From positions 3,596,001 to 3,660,000 of the forward strand of contig JBANAY010000001.1 of assembly GCA_037952775.1 (NCBI GenBank): 64,000 nucleotides of DNA, in the 5' to 3' direction. Of the stretch, positions 21,839 to 32,510 are shown piece after piece. Both the position numbers and the translations under genes were made by a program. The DNA comes from Clonostachys chloroleuca. Lineage: Eukaryota > Ascomycota > Sordariomycetes > Hypocreales > Bionectriaceae. Within the stretch, counting starts at the first letter, position 1, and every line of letters starts with the position of its first letter. The notes under the pieces were generated by a model. The model saw nothing but the letters and a program-made list of their open reading frames with translations, did not search any database and was not told the DNA's origin.

Positions 21839-24077
21839 TTACTGACGCATTCCCCACTGGGGTTTCAGCTCAGAGGCGAGTGCTTGCTGCGTAAAGACCT
21901 GGTCACCCGGTAGTCGACTGATACGACCAGCTCCGGAGCGGATGGCGTGCGCTGCTTGCGCAGAGAGACCACTTCGGTTGCTTCGAATGCTTCCCGCATC
22001 ACTCATTGAATCCCCATCCTTGAATTTCTTGGGTGGCAGGAAATCAAGACCTGTGAAGGTGGATGACTTGCGGAGGAGATGTCTACACACACGAGTTAGA
22101 TAATACTGACAACACACAGAGGGCAAGCATAAACTTACGGGCTAGGGAGGGCATTAAGCTCGTCATAAGAGTTGACAAGAGGAGAGACGGCAGGAACCTT
22201 GGGCTGGTAAGGGCGTCGTTCACCCAGAGGGCTCTGTGATCGCCCACGAGCTCTCTCACTAAAAGCGTCAGGAGGGGCGAAGTCAGTGGCATTCATCAGG
22301 GCGAAAGAGTCGTCAGTAAGTTTAGAGGGGGTGGGGAGCGTCTTCAGAGCGGCAGGTGGTGGCAGGTTCCTCCCCTGGCGTGAAGCAGAAGATCCAGGTC
22401 GGGGGCCCCATGCTGACTGAGATCGTGGTCCACCAGGAAGGCTCATTCCACCAAGAGATCCGTGTGGTCCATGAGGTCGAGGTCCTGGTCCTCGAGATGC
22501 CGACCGAGGTCCTCCGCGAGGGCCAGGGCCGGGGGTCCTCTACGTCCAGCAGGCGGTGGTGTCATGGCACGACGGTGGACTGGTTGGGCATACGGCATTA
22601 CGAATGCGTTTGAATCGGGATCGAAAAAGGCGGTTTCACCGAGATAGCGTCCATCATAGTCCTCATAGTACTGAGCGCTTGGGCCAGAGTGCTGAGCTGG
22701 AACGCCAGGAACAGGAGGGGCCGTTTCCTTTGAGTCATCAAAGTACTCCTTGTAGAAAGATCGGATACGATTAGCACGGTACTCGGGGTCCTCAGAGTCC
22801 AGATCATCGGCAGGAGGAAGAGGACGGAAGCCAACAGACAGTCGCTTGGATTCTTGTTGAGGGACACCCAAACCTCCAGGCTGCTGTCGCGGTTGAGGCT
22901 GGACATGATGCTCCAGAGACTGCCTTGAAGTTGACCGGCCTCGACCGTAGTCACTGTAGTCCTCGTAATAGTCAGTGGTCTGGTTCTGGGGTTGATCATC
23001 GTAAAAGCTCCCTTGGGATTCTCGTGCTCCAGGTGTGGCTGTTGTCGGTTGGGCCAGTGTCTGGGTGGCATGTGGGCTGCTGACGTCTGGTTGCGGGCTT
23101 GAGTTTGCTGTGGTGAACATTAAATCATCGACAGGCGACAAGGGTTGTGGGAGATTTAGATCAATTCCAAGGCCACCAGAGTTGGTAGGAGACTTGGTGC
23201 CGGCATTGTGGTTGTCAGGTGGGGGAAGTCCAAAATCGAACTTGTCGTCAATTGGGGGGCTGGCAATTCGTTCCATGGGGTTCTTTGAAACAGCTGCTGG
23301 TGGCTCTTGGATATTTGGTGTTTGTTGGGGCTCGAATCCGTTCACATCTCCCATCTCAGCAACCTGAGGCTTGATGGGATGGATTGGTCCAGTTGGGTCG
23401 TTGGGGGTAGAGCTTCGGTGAACAGGCTCGGGGGCAGCGGGGGTTGCGAAAGGATTCGACTTTTCGTGGGATGAAAGGCTGGTCTTAGGGAACGAGCCTT
23501 GCCTGATCGGACCAGACCTGTGATGGCTCTCTTTTCCAAATGACTTGATAGATCCAACCTCGCTGTTCACAATCTGGTAAGGGTCGTATTCCTTGCTGTA
23601 GTCCCTGGCTAGGGAATCGTGCGAGGCCTGGACCTGGGGTGGCAGCAGATATGGCGAGGAGAGGTTCATATCCATGGAAAGTTGGTTGTTTCGATGATTG
23701 TTCTTGTCTCCTCCCATAAGGAAGCTCTTGCGGGACTTCTTCTTGCCATCTACCATCGGTGTGTCGCCAAGACCAAAATCGAGGTCACGGTGAGAGTCCT
23801 TCGCATCCTCAAGTCTTTGCCTCTTCAAATTCCGACGATAGAGAACAGCCAAAACTACAAAAATTACCACGATAGGAATGCTAGATTTGAGAAGTAAGTT
23901 AACGCATTCCCTTTAATGTAACCCGGGCCGAATAGGTACTTACGTGACACTGAGAGCGATGGTGATGGTCAGGTTGCTGATAGTAAAAGGCTTTTCTCGG
24001 GTGACCAGCGTAGATGCCCTGGCAGCCCCATCTTGCCCAAGACTCCCATCTTTGCCCACAAGATCCATAACCGCCAT
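21839..24077 (-). CDS. SKG6-like single-pass membrane protein, fungal-specific, function unknown
   Basis: Three exons: 23944-24077, 22139-23880 and 21839-22082, about 706 residues. The N-terminus MAVMDLVGKDGSLGQDGAAR leads to one membrane helix (LTITIALSVTIPIVVIFVVL) split by intron 1 and followed by YRRNLKRQR, so a long cytosolic tail is likely. The tail is polar with conserved-looking blocks DLDFGLG, YRANRIRSFYKEYFDD and YYEDYDGRYLG, then a Pro/Gly/Arg-rich stretch and the C-terminal block FTGLDFLPPKKFKDGDSMSD. The helix type resembles the SKG6/AXL2-like family of yeast bud-site membrane proteins; this is weak. A G5 run at 22531-22535 breaks the frame: one more base joins GRRGPP to GPGPRGGPRSASRG. 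The role is unknown; a part in polarity or wall growth is only a guess. Confidence 0.7.
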
Positions 24078-26069
24078 GATGTCGAAAGGGATGCGATGGG
24101 AAACGAATTACCAAGCGAAAACGACGGTTCCAGGTCTCGTGAGACCTAAATATCCAACCAAGTATCGACACGTTGAAAAGAAAATGTAGAATATATAGGA
24201 TCGAAGAAGAGAAATTAAATATAACGGCCAAGGCTGTCGAACGAGAATATCCTTTTATCGGCCAATCAAGGCGTCATGTCCATTAAGATGATGCAAAATA
24301 AGGAACACGCTCGAGACAAAAAAGCGACACAAAATATTCAGAAAAAAAAGTCGTGGTCGATGTGGAGAAATCAGTCTTGTCGAAGGGTCGAGGAATTACT
24401 GAGGTGTGTACCAAGTTCGTGGGTGAAGTCTGTGGTTTCTGGACGGCTGAAAATGAGAATAAAGACCGGCAATGAAGAAACGGCTGACGTCGTTGCGAGA
24501 AGCCCAGCAATGCGTTGGAATGCAATATGCTCGATTAGATAAAGAATGACTAGTGTTAAGCAATAAAAAAGAGTGGCAAGCCTGCTGGCAGGCACGATGA
24601 GCATCCGGTCAATAGATTGAAAAAGGGAACCGACGATGAGGAGGAAGGAAGCAAAGGAGGAGAGTCGAGACAATCATTCAAGTTGTTTGGATGGATGTGG
24701 CGCACCAGGGCGTGTACCATCTGGGTCCACCGTTCGACCAGTAAGCAAGCACCCCCGGTTGGTTGACATGGAAGGAGCCAGGGACGGTTGGACCCAGGAT
24801 GGGTACCGAGACCGAGTGTAATTTCATGCAGGCTTCCAGTTTTTGGTAGCTATGTCTCTCCTCAGCAGGGCATTGTTCCAGTACAATGTCTACAATCTAA
24901 TTAATGACGAAATGAATGCGCAGAAACAAGCTGTCGGGACCATCACCAGCGAGCCCACCGACCTGAGGTCCTAACCACAGCTCGCAAACCACACACCTGG
25001 GCACCTGTCGCAAGCACCAAGAGGTGAAGGCGTCAGGTACCTCCTATCATTCGGCCTCAGGTGGTAGTACTTAAGGTAGACGCGCGCGCCGCACTAACAG
25101 CAGGCGCTGAGCTCCGGTCAGTCGTTCCATGGGTCTACCATGGAGCGGTTCCCAAGTTAGCACACTGCGTATTACGCACAGTGCTAACTGCGTCTTCCAG
25201 CTGGTCCGCCCGTCCTCCGTCCCACCCAGCATCGACAAGTACATCGTCGATTGGTCCTCATGCAACTGTCTGAGCGGGGGCACCTGGACAATCCTGTAAT
25301 AACCGACCCGTCGACGGGCGTTGGCTGCGCTGAGGAAAATTCTACGCAGGTACGATGCTGCGGCGTGGCGCAACTTCCTATTTGACCCCTGACGCTAAAC
25401 TCAAATCTGCATAGCTCGCATGCATCCCCAGCCAGTAGGCCAGGTACAGTAAAAGGAGTTTCACGGGGAGCAAAAGCCTCACTTGCAATATCCACATCCA
25501 CAGCACATGCACACGCACACGTAAGTCAATGTGCAGCAAGCAAGGGACGCCTGGGAAACGAGACAAATTTAACTAGGTTGTCTTGCCTGCCGGCCCTCGT
25601 CTCGCCCGCTCCAAGTTCACCATTGTCCAGCTTGGATAGAGTCAGGGAGAATTGCCACTGCGTTGGCTAGGGCTTCTGACCTCTTGTGCCCCGAGATGAG
25701 AGCAGGACCAAGAGAGGAGTCCACGCAGCCCCCGAGCAATTGAGGCCTCTGTTCTGCCTTGGTCCGGGAATCCAACCAACGACAAGAACGGAAGGTCTCC
25801 TCTCCCACAGTTTCAGCCCTGCAGCTGCCTCCTTCGCCTAGATCCTGTATGCTCCTGTTAATTGTTATACAGTAAGAGCATGATTTTTACGGTCACCGTT
25901 ATTTGCCACAGGCTGTGTTCATTTTGTCTTTCAATCCAGCCATCCTCGCCGACGTCATCCCTAGGTAGTTAGGTACCGCCAGCACTACTAGTAGCTAATC
26001 TCCAATCCAGTCCAAATCGCCCCTCCAGCTGGGGCAGTATCCAGGAGAAACCAAACATTGACGTCTTCG
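24078..26069. other. Gene-poor region, 2.0 kb
   Basis: Contains the promoter side of the SKG6-like gene and the 3' side of the helicase gene. Short open frames (for example 25071-25501) show no family similarity. No gene is supported. Confidence 0.45.
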
Positions 26070-28142
26070 CTAACCAGTCAGCTTGTAAAATTCCGGCGCT
26101 GCTTCCAGAAGCCACGCTCGATCTATTTTCGTCACGTCGCGGATGAAGATCTTGTTGCCCGTCTCCATGACCTCGTGAAAGATGACCCAATCAGCCTTCC
26201 GGTTGAACATAAGAGAGCTGGGATGTGCGTGGAGGACAACTCCTCCCTCTACGCTTCTAAATGTCCCGTCAGGCTGCATTCGCGCCGCATGGGCAAAGTA
26301 GCCGGCGGTCAGGCATCTCCGTATCTGCTCTGCTTTCTCAAGCGGGTTCTCCGGCCGAGATGATGCGCTCGACTCGTCCACTCGAATGTCAAAGCGTTCC
26401 AGATAACGCTTCAGTTGTGCACGTATACTGACAGCCCGTGCCATTGCCTTGTAGTTGAGATTGTTCTCATGGCAAAACTTGGGCTCCTTCTTGCCCTTCG
26501 ACACAAAGGTCTGATAGGCGTTCAGATACGTCAGGTGATCCCCCTCCTCTGCAGCGAATTTCCGTCTTGATGTCTCCATCTTCTTTCGTTCGCCATCATG
26601 GTGAAACCATACGCTGCCACCGACGCTAGTCATGGCGGCGATGGTGAGTATCTCACTAGTGCAGCTGAAACCTGGCGAGGAGAGTAGAGTCTTGGCCATC
26701 ATTGGTTCCACGGCAACCTCCGCCATCCTGAATCCCAGCGGCCTGGTGAGCTTGGCATATTCGTCCAAAGCTCCGAGGGCATAAAGAAGCTCAAGAGCTT
26801 TGGACACAAGTTCGGCCGGGGGAGGTGACAGAAAACCGAACCGCACAATGTTGTCAATGCCAAGCGCTTTGAGCTGTAGGATTATCGGTGCTAGGTTCGA
26901 TCTCTGGATTTCGGGTATGTTGGCATCAGGCAACGCGCCATAACTGTCCTCAGTGTACAGTCGAAAGCATTTTCCTGGTTTCGTCCGACCAGCTCTTCCA
27001 GCTCGCTGCTGTGCTGATGCCTTTGATACGGGAGTCGCGGTTAACGTTTCAATGCCGGTCTTTGGGTTGTAGGCGCGTTGCTTCACGAAACCACAGTCCA
27101 CCACGTAGACAATGCCCTCAATCGTAACTGAAGCCTCGGCGATATTTGTCGAGAAGACCACCTTGCGAGTATCCTCGGGAGTTTTGTCGAACACATACAT
27201 TTGCTCTTCGGTGGAGAGACCCGCGTATAAATGTAGAGGTTGGAGCGCGCCCTGTCTGGCATCTAGTTGCGACGCTCGTTCAGATACGGCCTGCACGGCA
27301 GTGTCAATTTCCTCCCGGCCAGTCAAGAAGACGAGTATGTCACCAGGACCTTCCTGGGTATGTATGTCGAAGACTGTCTTGATGGCTTTCTCAACATAAT
27401 CTTCGGCTGACGATTCGAGGTAGAGGATGTCAATCGGATATGTTCTCCCTTCGAGACTAACAATGGTTGCAACTTCGTTTTCTTTCGAGTCAGATTTGCC
27501 TGCTGTCGTGTCCTCAGGGCCCTCTGAGAAGAATTTCAGAAAGTCTTCTGCCTGGAGCGTTGCGCTGCTGATGATGATCCGCAAATCCGGTCGTTTTCTT
27601 CTTACTTTCCTCAGTAATCCAAGCAAAACATCTGTGCTGATTGACCGCTCGTGCGCCTCATCAACCATGATGACGGAATATCTGCTCAGCAATGGGTCAA
27701 CCAAGGCCTCGCGGATGAGTAGTCCATCGGTCAAGAACTTGATGCGCGTCGAAGATGAGGTGACATCCTCAAATCTTATAGAGTATCCGACTTCTTTCCC
27801 AATGTCACAGCCAAATTCTTCGGCAACACGTACTGCCACAGTTGTGGCCGCAACCCTCCGGGGCTATAGCATCGTCAGCATTTATGTCTCGACGGTATTC
27901 TCATTCCATTCGATACTCACTTGCGTGATGCCGATTATCTTGCCGTCGGAGCACCAGCCAGCATTTTCAAGAAACTGGGGAATTTGTGTTGTCTTTCCGG
28001 ATCCTGTTTGTCCAATGACAATGGTGACTGGAAATTTCTCGATGACGTACAGTAAGCTCTCTCGATGTTTGGCGATGGGTAGCAATGCGGGAGGTTTGTG
28101 AAGTGCTGGGATGAAATTTGAGTCGATGCTAAACTCCGCCAT
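26070..28142 (-). CDS. DEAH-box RNA helicase, DHX35 type
   Basis: Spliceosome-associated DEAH/RHA helicase of about 671 residues from exons 27921-28142 and 26070-27863. Motifs in order: I GQTGSGKTT, Ia TQPRRVAA, TDGLLIREAL, II DEAH, III SAT, IV FLTGREEIDT, V STNIAEASVTI and VI QRAGRAGR. The winged-helix/ratchet (HA2) and OB-fold domains follow, with EEGDHLTYLNAYQ and a late HPSSLMF. The lack of a long N-terminal extension, the start FIPALHKPPALLPIAKHRES and the SNLAPIILQLKALGIDN block fit DHX35, which is kept in filamentous fungi and lost in Saccharomyces. It is divergent from the CUE gene. The frame is intact throughout. Confidence 0.9.
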
Positions 28143-28640
28143 ATTGAGACGAGCGCCTCACAAAATCCACGTTCTCTAGGTTTGTAGTAATATTAAGTCC
28201 TGAATAGACTCCTAGGATGGGATGCCTCCTCCGGCTATTGTGATGAAAGGTTCAATTAAGGCTTAAATTAAGTGAGAAGATGGATCACGGAGCCTTCATC
28301 GTCACCACAGGGTAGGTTGGAGTTATCAAAACTCGTTCGCCGCACCAACACTATATGACTACCCTAAGCCCGACATAACCTACGGCGCATGTGCCTTTTA
28401 TTAGCTCAGTACCTAGGCGGCTGAGCGGATATGTGGAGAACGTCACCAGTAGGTGGTAAGCGACCCCTCGTCATCTGGAATCGTGATACAAAATGAAGCC
28501 ACATTCATCATTTGAATACTAACGCTGAACGCTTCGTCCCGGCTCACAAGGGTACTGTACCCACGAAGAAAAGCGACTGAAATACCAGAGGGAGTTTTAG
28601 CAACCTCACTACCTGCTTGCTGCGTCCTACACCCCCGAAT
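28143..28640. promoter_or_regulatory. Shared upstream region of the DHX35-like and CUE genes
   Basis: 498 bp between divergent starts. It contains a palindromic TACCTAGG-type motif near 28410. No other feature. Confidence 0.4.
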
Positions 28641-30150
28641 ATGTCGACACCGGCCGATACGGTGAGCTCCCGCCAACCAATCTCTTAATAACTGGACCTA
28701 AATCCCACACGCTAGACGTGTCACTAACATCAACAAAGAACAAGAACACAGTAGAAAGCGGTGCCGAGTCGCCTACAACCGCTAGACCTCTCGAGATGGA
28801 TGACGACGATGTGCAAGAGACTGGGATCTTGGGAGGAGAGGGAAACTCCACAACCTCTCCTTCGGGTCAGGCTCCCAACACCGCGGCTGTGCCTGCATCT
28901 ACAACAGAGAACACAACTCAGTCTACGACAGGGACAAGGGACGAAGTCCCCCTTCGAAACCTCCTCGCCCTCTGACGGAGGCGCAGAAGAATGAAGCGAT
29001 TCTAAAGGAGGCATTCCCCTCGGTTGACCCAGGGATTATCAAAGCCGTCTTGCGCGCCAGTGGGGGTCAAGTCGAACCTGCATTCAACGCACTGCTTGGT
29101 ATGGTTTGAACCCGAGGCTCAAGAAAGCGATGGAAAACTAACATAACTAGAAATGACCGACCCGGAAGCCGCAAATCAAAACGAGCAGCAAGAAGTCCCC
29201 CCACCACAGCCGCCACGACCTCAAGGACGCAGGGAACTCACCCAGATGGAGGCGGATGAGCTGTACGCGCGCCAGCTGGCGGAACACTACGACAACGTTG
29301 GAGAATACGAACAGCGAACATCAAACCGCGGCGACCCCAGGGGTCAGGGGCAATATCCAAACGAGGAGCGAGAGCACAGTTTTATCGACGATGACCTTCC
29401 GGTAATTCGTGACCAGTTGCGCCAGGGGTTCGCTGAGACACAGACCAAGGTCAATGGATGGATTGATATGCTGAGGAAGCGGATCGAAGACTCTTTTGAC
29501 GAAAGCGAAGATACTCATCACCAACAACAGGGCCAGGGCGGTCATGGTTATAATCAAGGCTATGGTCGGCCGGGTGAGACAAGCCGGAGGAGCGGCGACT
29601 ACGACGCCGACCCACAGGTTCTTGGGGACGACTTTGCGGGGATGAAGTTGTCAGCCGACGGTAGTAAGTATCCCATCATGTTGGACCTGCAAGAAGTTGC
29701 AATTCAATCGAAACTAACTTGAATGAAGCCCCTATTAATAGGACCGCCCCTTACACTGGAATTCAGAGGCAACACTCGACCTCCCCCAGGCCCAAGGAAG
29801 GTCGCCGAGTTGGCTTCAAGGAGGAGACGGAAGAGATCCAGTTGTACGATGCCTCACCTCAAGTGCCGCCAAAGGATGATACGCCCAAGGCTGGTGCCAA
29901 GGCAAGCAAGTGGCAGCCGCTGTCATCTGTCGACCCCAGTCCTATTGGAGACAACGACCCTTTCAGTCTTGGCGATAGTGAGGATGAGAGAGACCACCCC
30001 AAGGACACCAAGGAGAGCAAGCCCAAGACCAAGGATGCCGGCCAAGATGACGCCGAAAGGCTGAAGCAGGCTGCTGCAGAAGCAATGGCGGATAGCTTGG
30101 TTGAGCCTAGCCCGAGCAAGGACGGTGACCCAAGCGCTAAGAAGGCCTAA
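28641..30150 (+). CDS. CUE-domain protein (Cue5-like ubiquitin-binding adaptor)
   Basis: Four exons: 28641-28661 (21 nt), 28739-29098, 29151-29663 and 29729-30150, about 438 residues. The first acceptor is taken at 28738 (AAAG after CACTAAC), because the TAG at 28714 would run into a stop. The CUE domain lies in exon 2: LTEAQKNEAILKEAFPSVDP, then GIIKAVLRASGGQVEPAFNA and LLEM, with the di-leucine-type end and the FP motif used to bind ubiquitin. After it come a polyQ/P linker and an acidic, Lys-rich tail. Fungal Cue5 homologues link ubiquitylated cargo to Atg8; no clear Atg8 motif was proven here. A C5 run at 28948-28952 breaks the frame just before the CUE domain; one more C restores it. Confidence 0.8.
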
Positions 30151-32510
30151 GCTTTGAGGTGGAAGCAAGCCTGATTGTAGTGGAGGTTGTGAGGAATGGG
30201 TATACCCGAGATTTTCGTTTTCAATCATGCGCTATGTGGGTGGCTGCTCATCGTTGCAAGGGACTGTTACGTGTATCATGGAGAATTCGAGCCAGCAATT
30301 ATGGGGTCAAAGCATAATAGGTTTATGCCAGTCTAGTCGTCAGAAGGAGGTTTGAATATTTAAGACAAATGGTTTTGGTAGCCGTGTCCAATTCACCAAT
30401 CAGGTCATCGCAACCATGGCTTAACTCGATCGGAAGCTGAGATCAACTAGGATCACTCGGCCCCCTTCGATGCTACCGTATGTGATGGCACCCAAGCATC
30501 GAGCTGGAGAGGACCAATGTATACATACGTGTATTCCTCACTGGAACAACCCGTAGTCATCATGCGTGAGGCCTTTCTCGGCAGGTGGAGTTTTGGGCTG
30601 AAAGCAAGGGGAGAAGGCGGGTGGGATTTTTGTATTATTGGAGCTAGTTTGTTGTGATACTTTTTTTCAATGGATCAACTGCCTCTTGGATGATTCTTTC
30701 GGAGACCGAACGACAAGATATGCATAATGACGGAGGTGTCCTAGCATCTACCCGATCTTACGTAGCTACAGCAGCTAGGCCTAGAACTAGACGACCTACT
30801 ACGAACCCTCAGCCTAACCCCGCGCTGGCCCAGGCTCCTGGGCGTGGACAGCTGCAAGCTCGGGGCGGCCGTTGACATTTTTCTCGTTGCTTGCCCTGCC
30901 TCCCGCCTGTGTGACACGAAGTCATGGCCGCATGTGTCACGGAAGCCAACATCAGCGCCGTCGCTGTGAACGATCCACCGCCTGAGTTCGAATGATGCAC
31001 GTGAGGCCTGGCCCCCGTTCTCGTGCAGGGGCATCTCAAGCTCTACATACCTATCGAGCAAGCACGGGTTGAGATATCGGCCAGCGATTGGACGGAGGGG
31101 TTGAGCCTCCCGGTGTGGCAGGAAACCGCCGTCGGAAGGGCACCCCTCCCCACTTGGCTGGCGGCGTCGGGGCGCTGTGGCAGCTGTTAGCCAAGAGCCC
31201 GCTCCGCGCACGCTGCCGGCTAATACCTGGTGTGGTTCAGTGTCCAACCCCAAGAGGTGCAGGTATTGTTTGCAGGCGCCGCCAGGCTCACCGGGCGAGG
31301 CGCGCCATCTGGTTCGGGGCATGGCGATGGCGGTAGTGGGCAGCAGGATGGTCGGCGTGGGCTCTGCTCGGCCAACCGACGGACACAGGTGGTGCGAATC
31401 AATATTACATATTACCCTTCTGGACAGATGGATGCGGGCCTCGCTGCGCAGGTATGCTGGAAATGGCCCGTTGGACTGCTTCGTCTGTCCCATGAGATGG
31501 CGACGCGTAGAGTCCCAGCATGCAGCCCGCAAGTGCCTAGTCGGGGCCTTAGTCCAGGCGCATTTTTCCCTTCCCTTTAAGTCGATCGATCAGGACCTGC
31601 CTTCCATGCCTTAAGTTGTTGTTGCTGGTTGCTGTCTCGGTCACCACCACCAGAACCCCCCCCGCTTCGCTGGTAGTTCAGTGCTACTACTAGACCCAGC
31701 CTCGAGTCTTCAGTTGTCTGTAGGTGATGCCCAGTAGTGCTGCTCCCACTTCCCTTCATTTTCGCTCAGCATTCCCGACACCGGGACAGCGGGGTTCTAT
31801 CCTACCAGTTCCTATTTTGAACCGGTCGTTTTTTATTGCCTTTTCCTTCTCTTTTCTTCGTTCATCCTGCCCTGTGCGCCGGTCTGGCTTAACCTTGTCT
31901 GCTCCAGGCCGAGTTCTTCTAAGAACGTGGCGAGTCATATCCGCCCTTCCTCATTTTCAAGGCACCGTCTCGACGACTCTGAGCCAAGGGCTAGAAAAAA
32001 AAAGGCCGACACCACCCTACACTGCCCAATACTTCGAGCAAGCCGTCGCTCTTTCGCAATCCTGCTCTTGCCTCTCTTTGCCTTCCGCTTCAGGGATACC
32101 GATCTACAACGGTGTATGTGGACTTTCCTCTTCCCGTATTGGTGCCCCCCTTCGTTTGGCTGAGAAACCGCTATTCTCACCTCACACCCCAAGGCATAAC
32201 CCCACGTTCTACCACATCACCACCCTATGTTTCAGTCGCGCCTTGGACAGCTTTTGATATTAGTGCCATGACACTCAGTTTCTTCCTATCAGCCCAAACT
32301 TACCATCGTGCCAGAGATAGAGAGCGGGATACGCCTGCTGGGACCCGGATATAACACCCACAAGCAGCGGCACGTAGCTTGCGCGCCGCCAGTCAAGCAC
32401 TCCATTTTCCCTCTGGCTCCTGTCGCCTACATGCCGTAGGACATCACGGCTTATTCGACGACTTCTGTCAACTGTGCTTGTCCAGGTAACCCCGCTCGGC
32501 CAGTTGCATC
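30151..32510. other. Intergenic region and long 5' leader upstream of pho81
   Basis: 2.4 kb. The left part holds the CUE gene 3' end. The right part (about 31700-32510) is pyrimidine-rich, like a long fungal 5' leader. The long minus-strand open frame across 30741-31532 has no recognisable domain and looks like chance in GC-rich sequence. A CACGTG lies at 30998-31003. Confidence 0.45.
30998..31003. promoter_or_regulatory. CACGTG E-box, candidate NUC-1/Pho4-type site upstream of pho81
   Basis: The palindrome CACGTG is the core bound by Pho4/NUC-1, the factor controlled by Pho81/NUC-2. It lies 1.5 kb upstream of the pho81 start codon. A single hexamer can occur by chance, so the link is only inferred. 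Confidence 0.2.

Noticed and set aside
31000..31030. GAGTTCGAATGATGC as a tRNA T-loop
   Set aside because: No stem or cloverleaf can be formed around it.
30741..31532. 263-codon minus-strand frame upstream of pho81
   Set aside because: No domain or family resemblance; composition looks like chance in GC-rich leader sequence.
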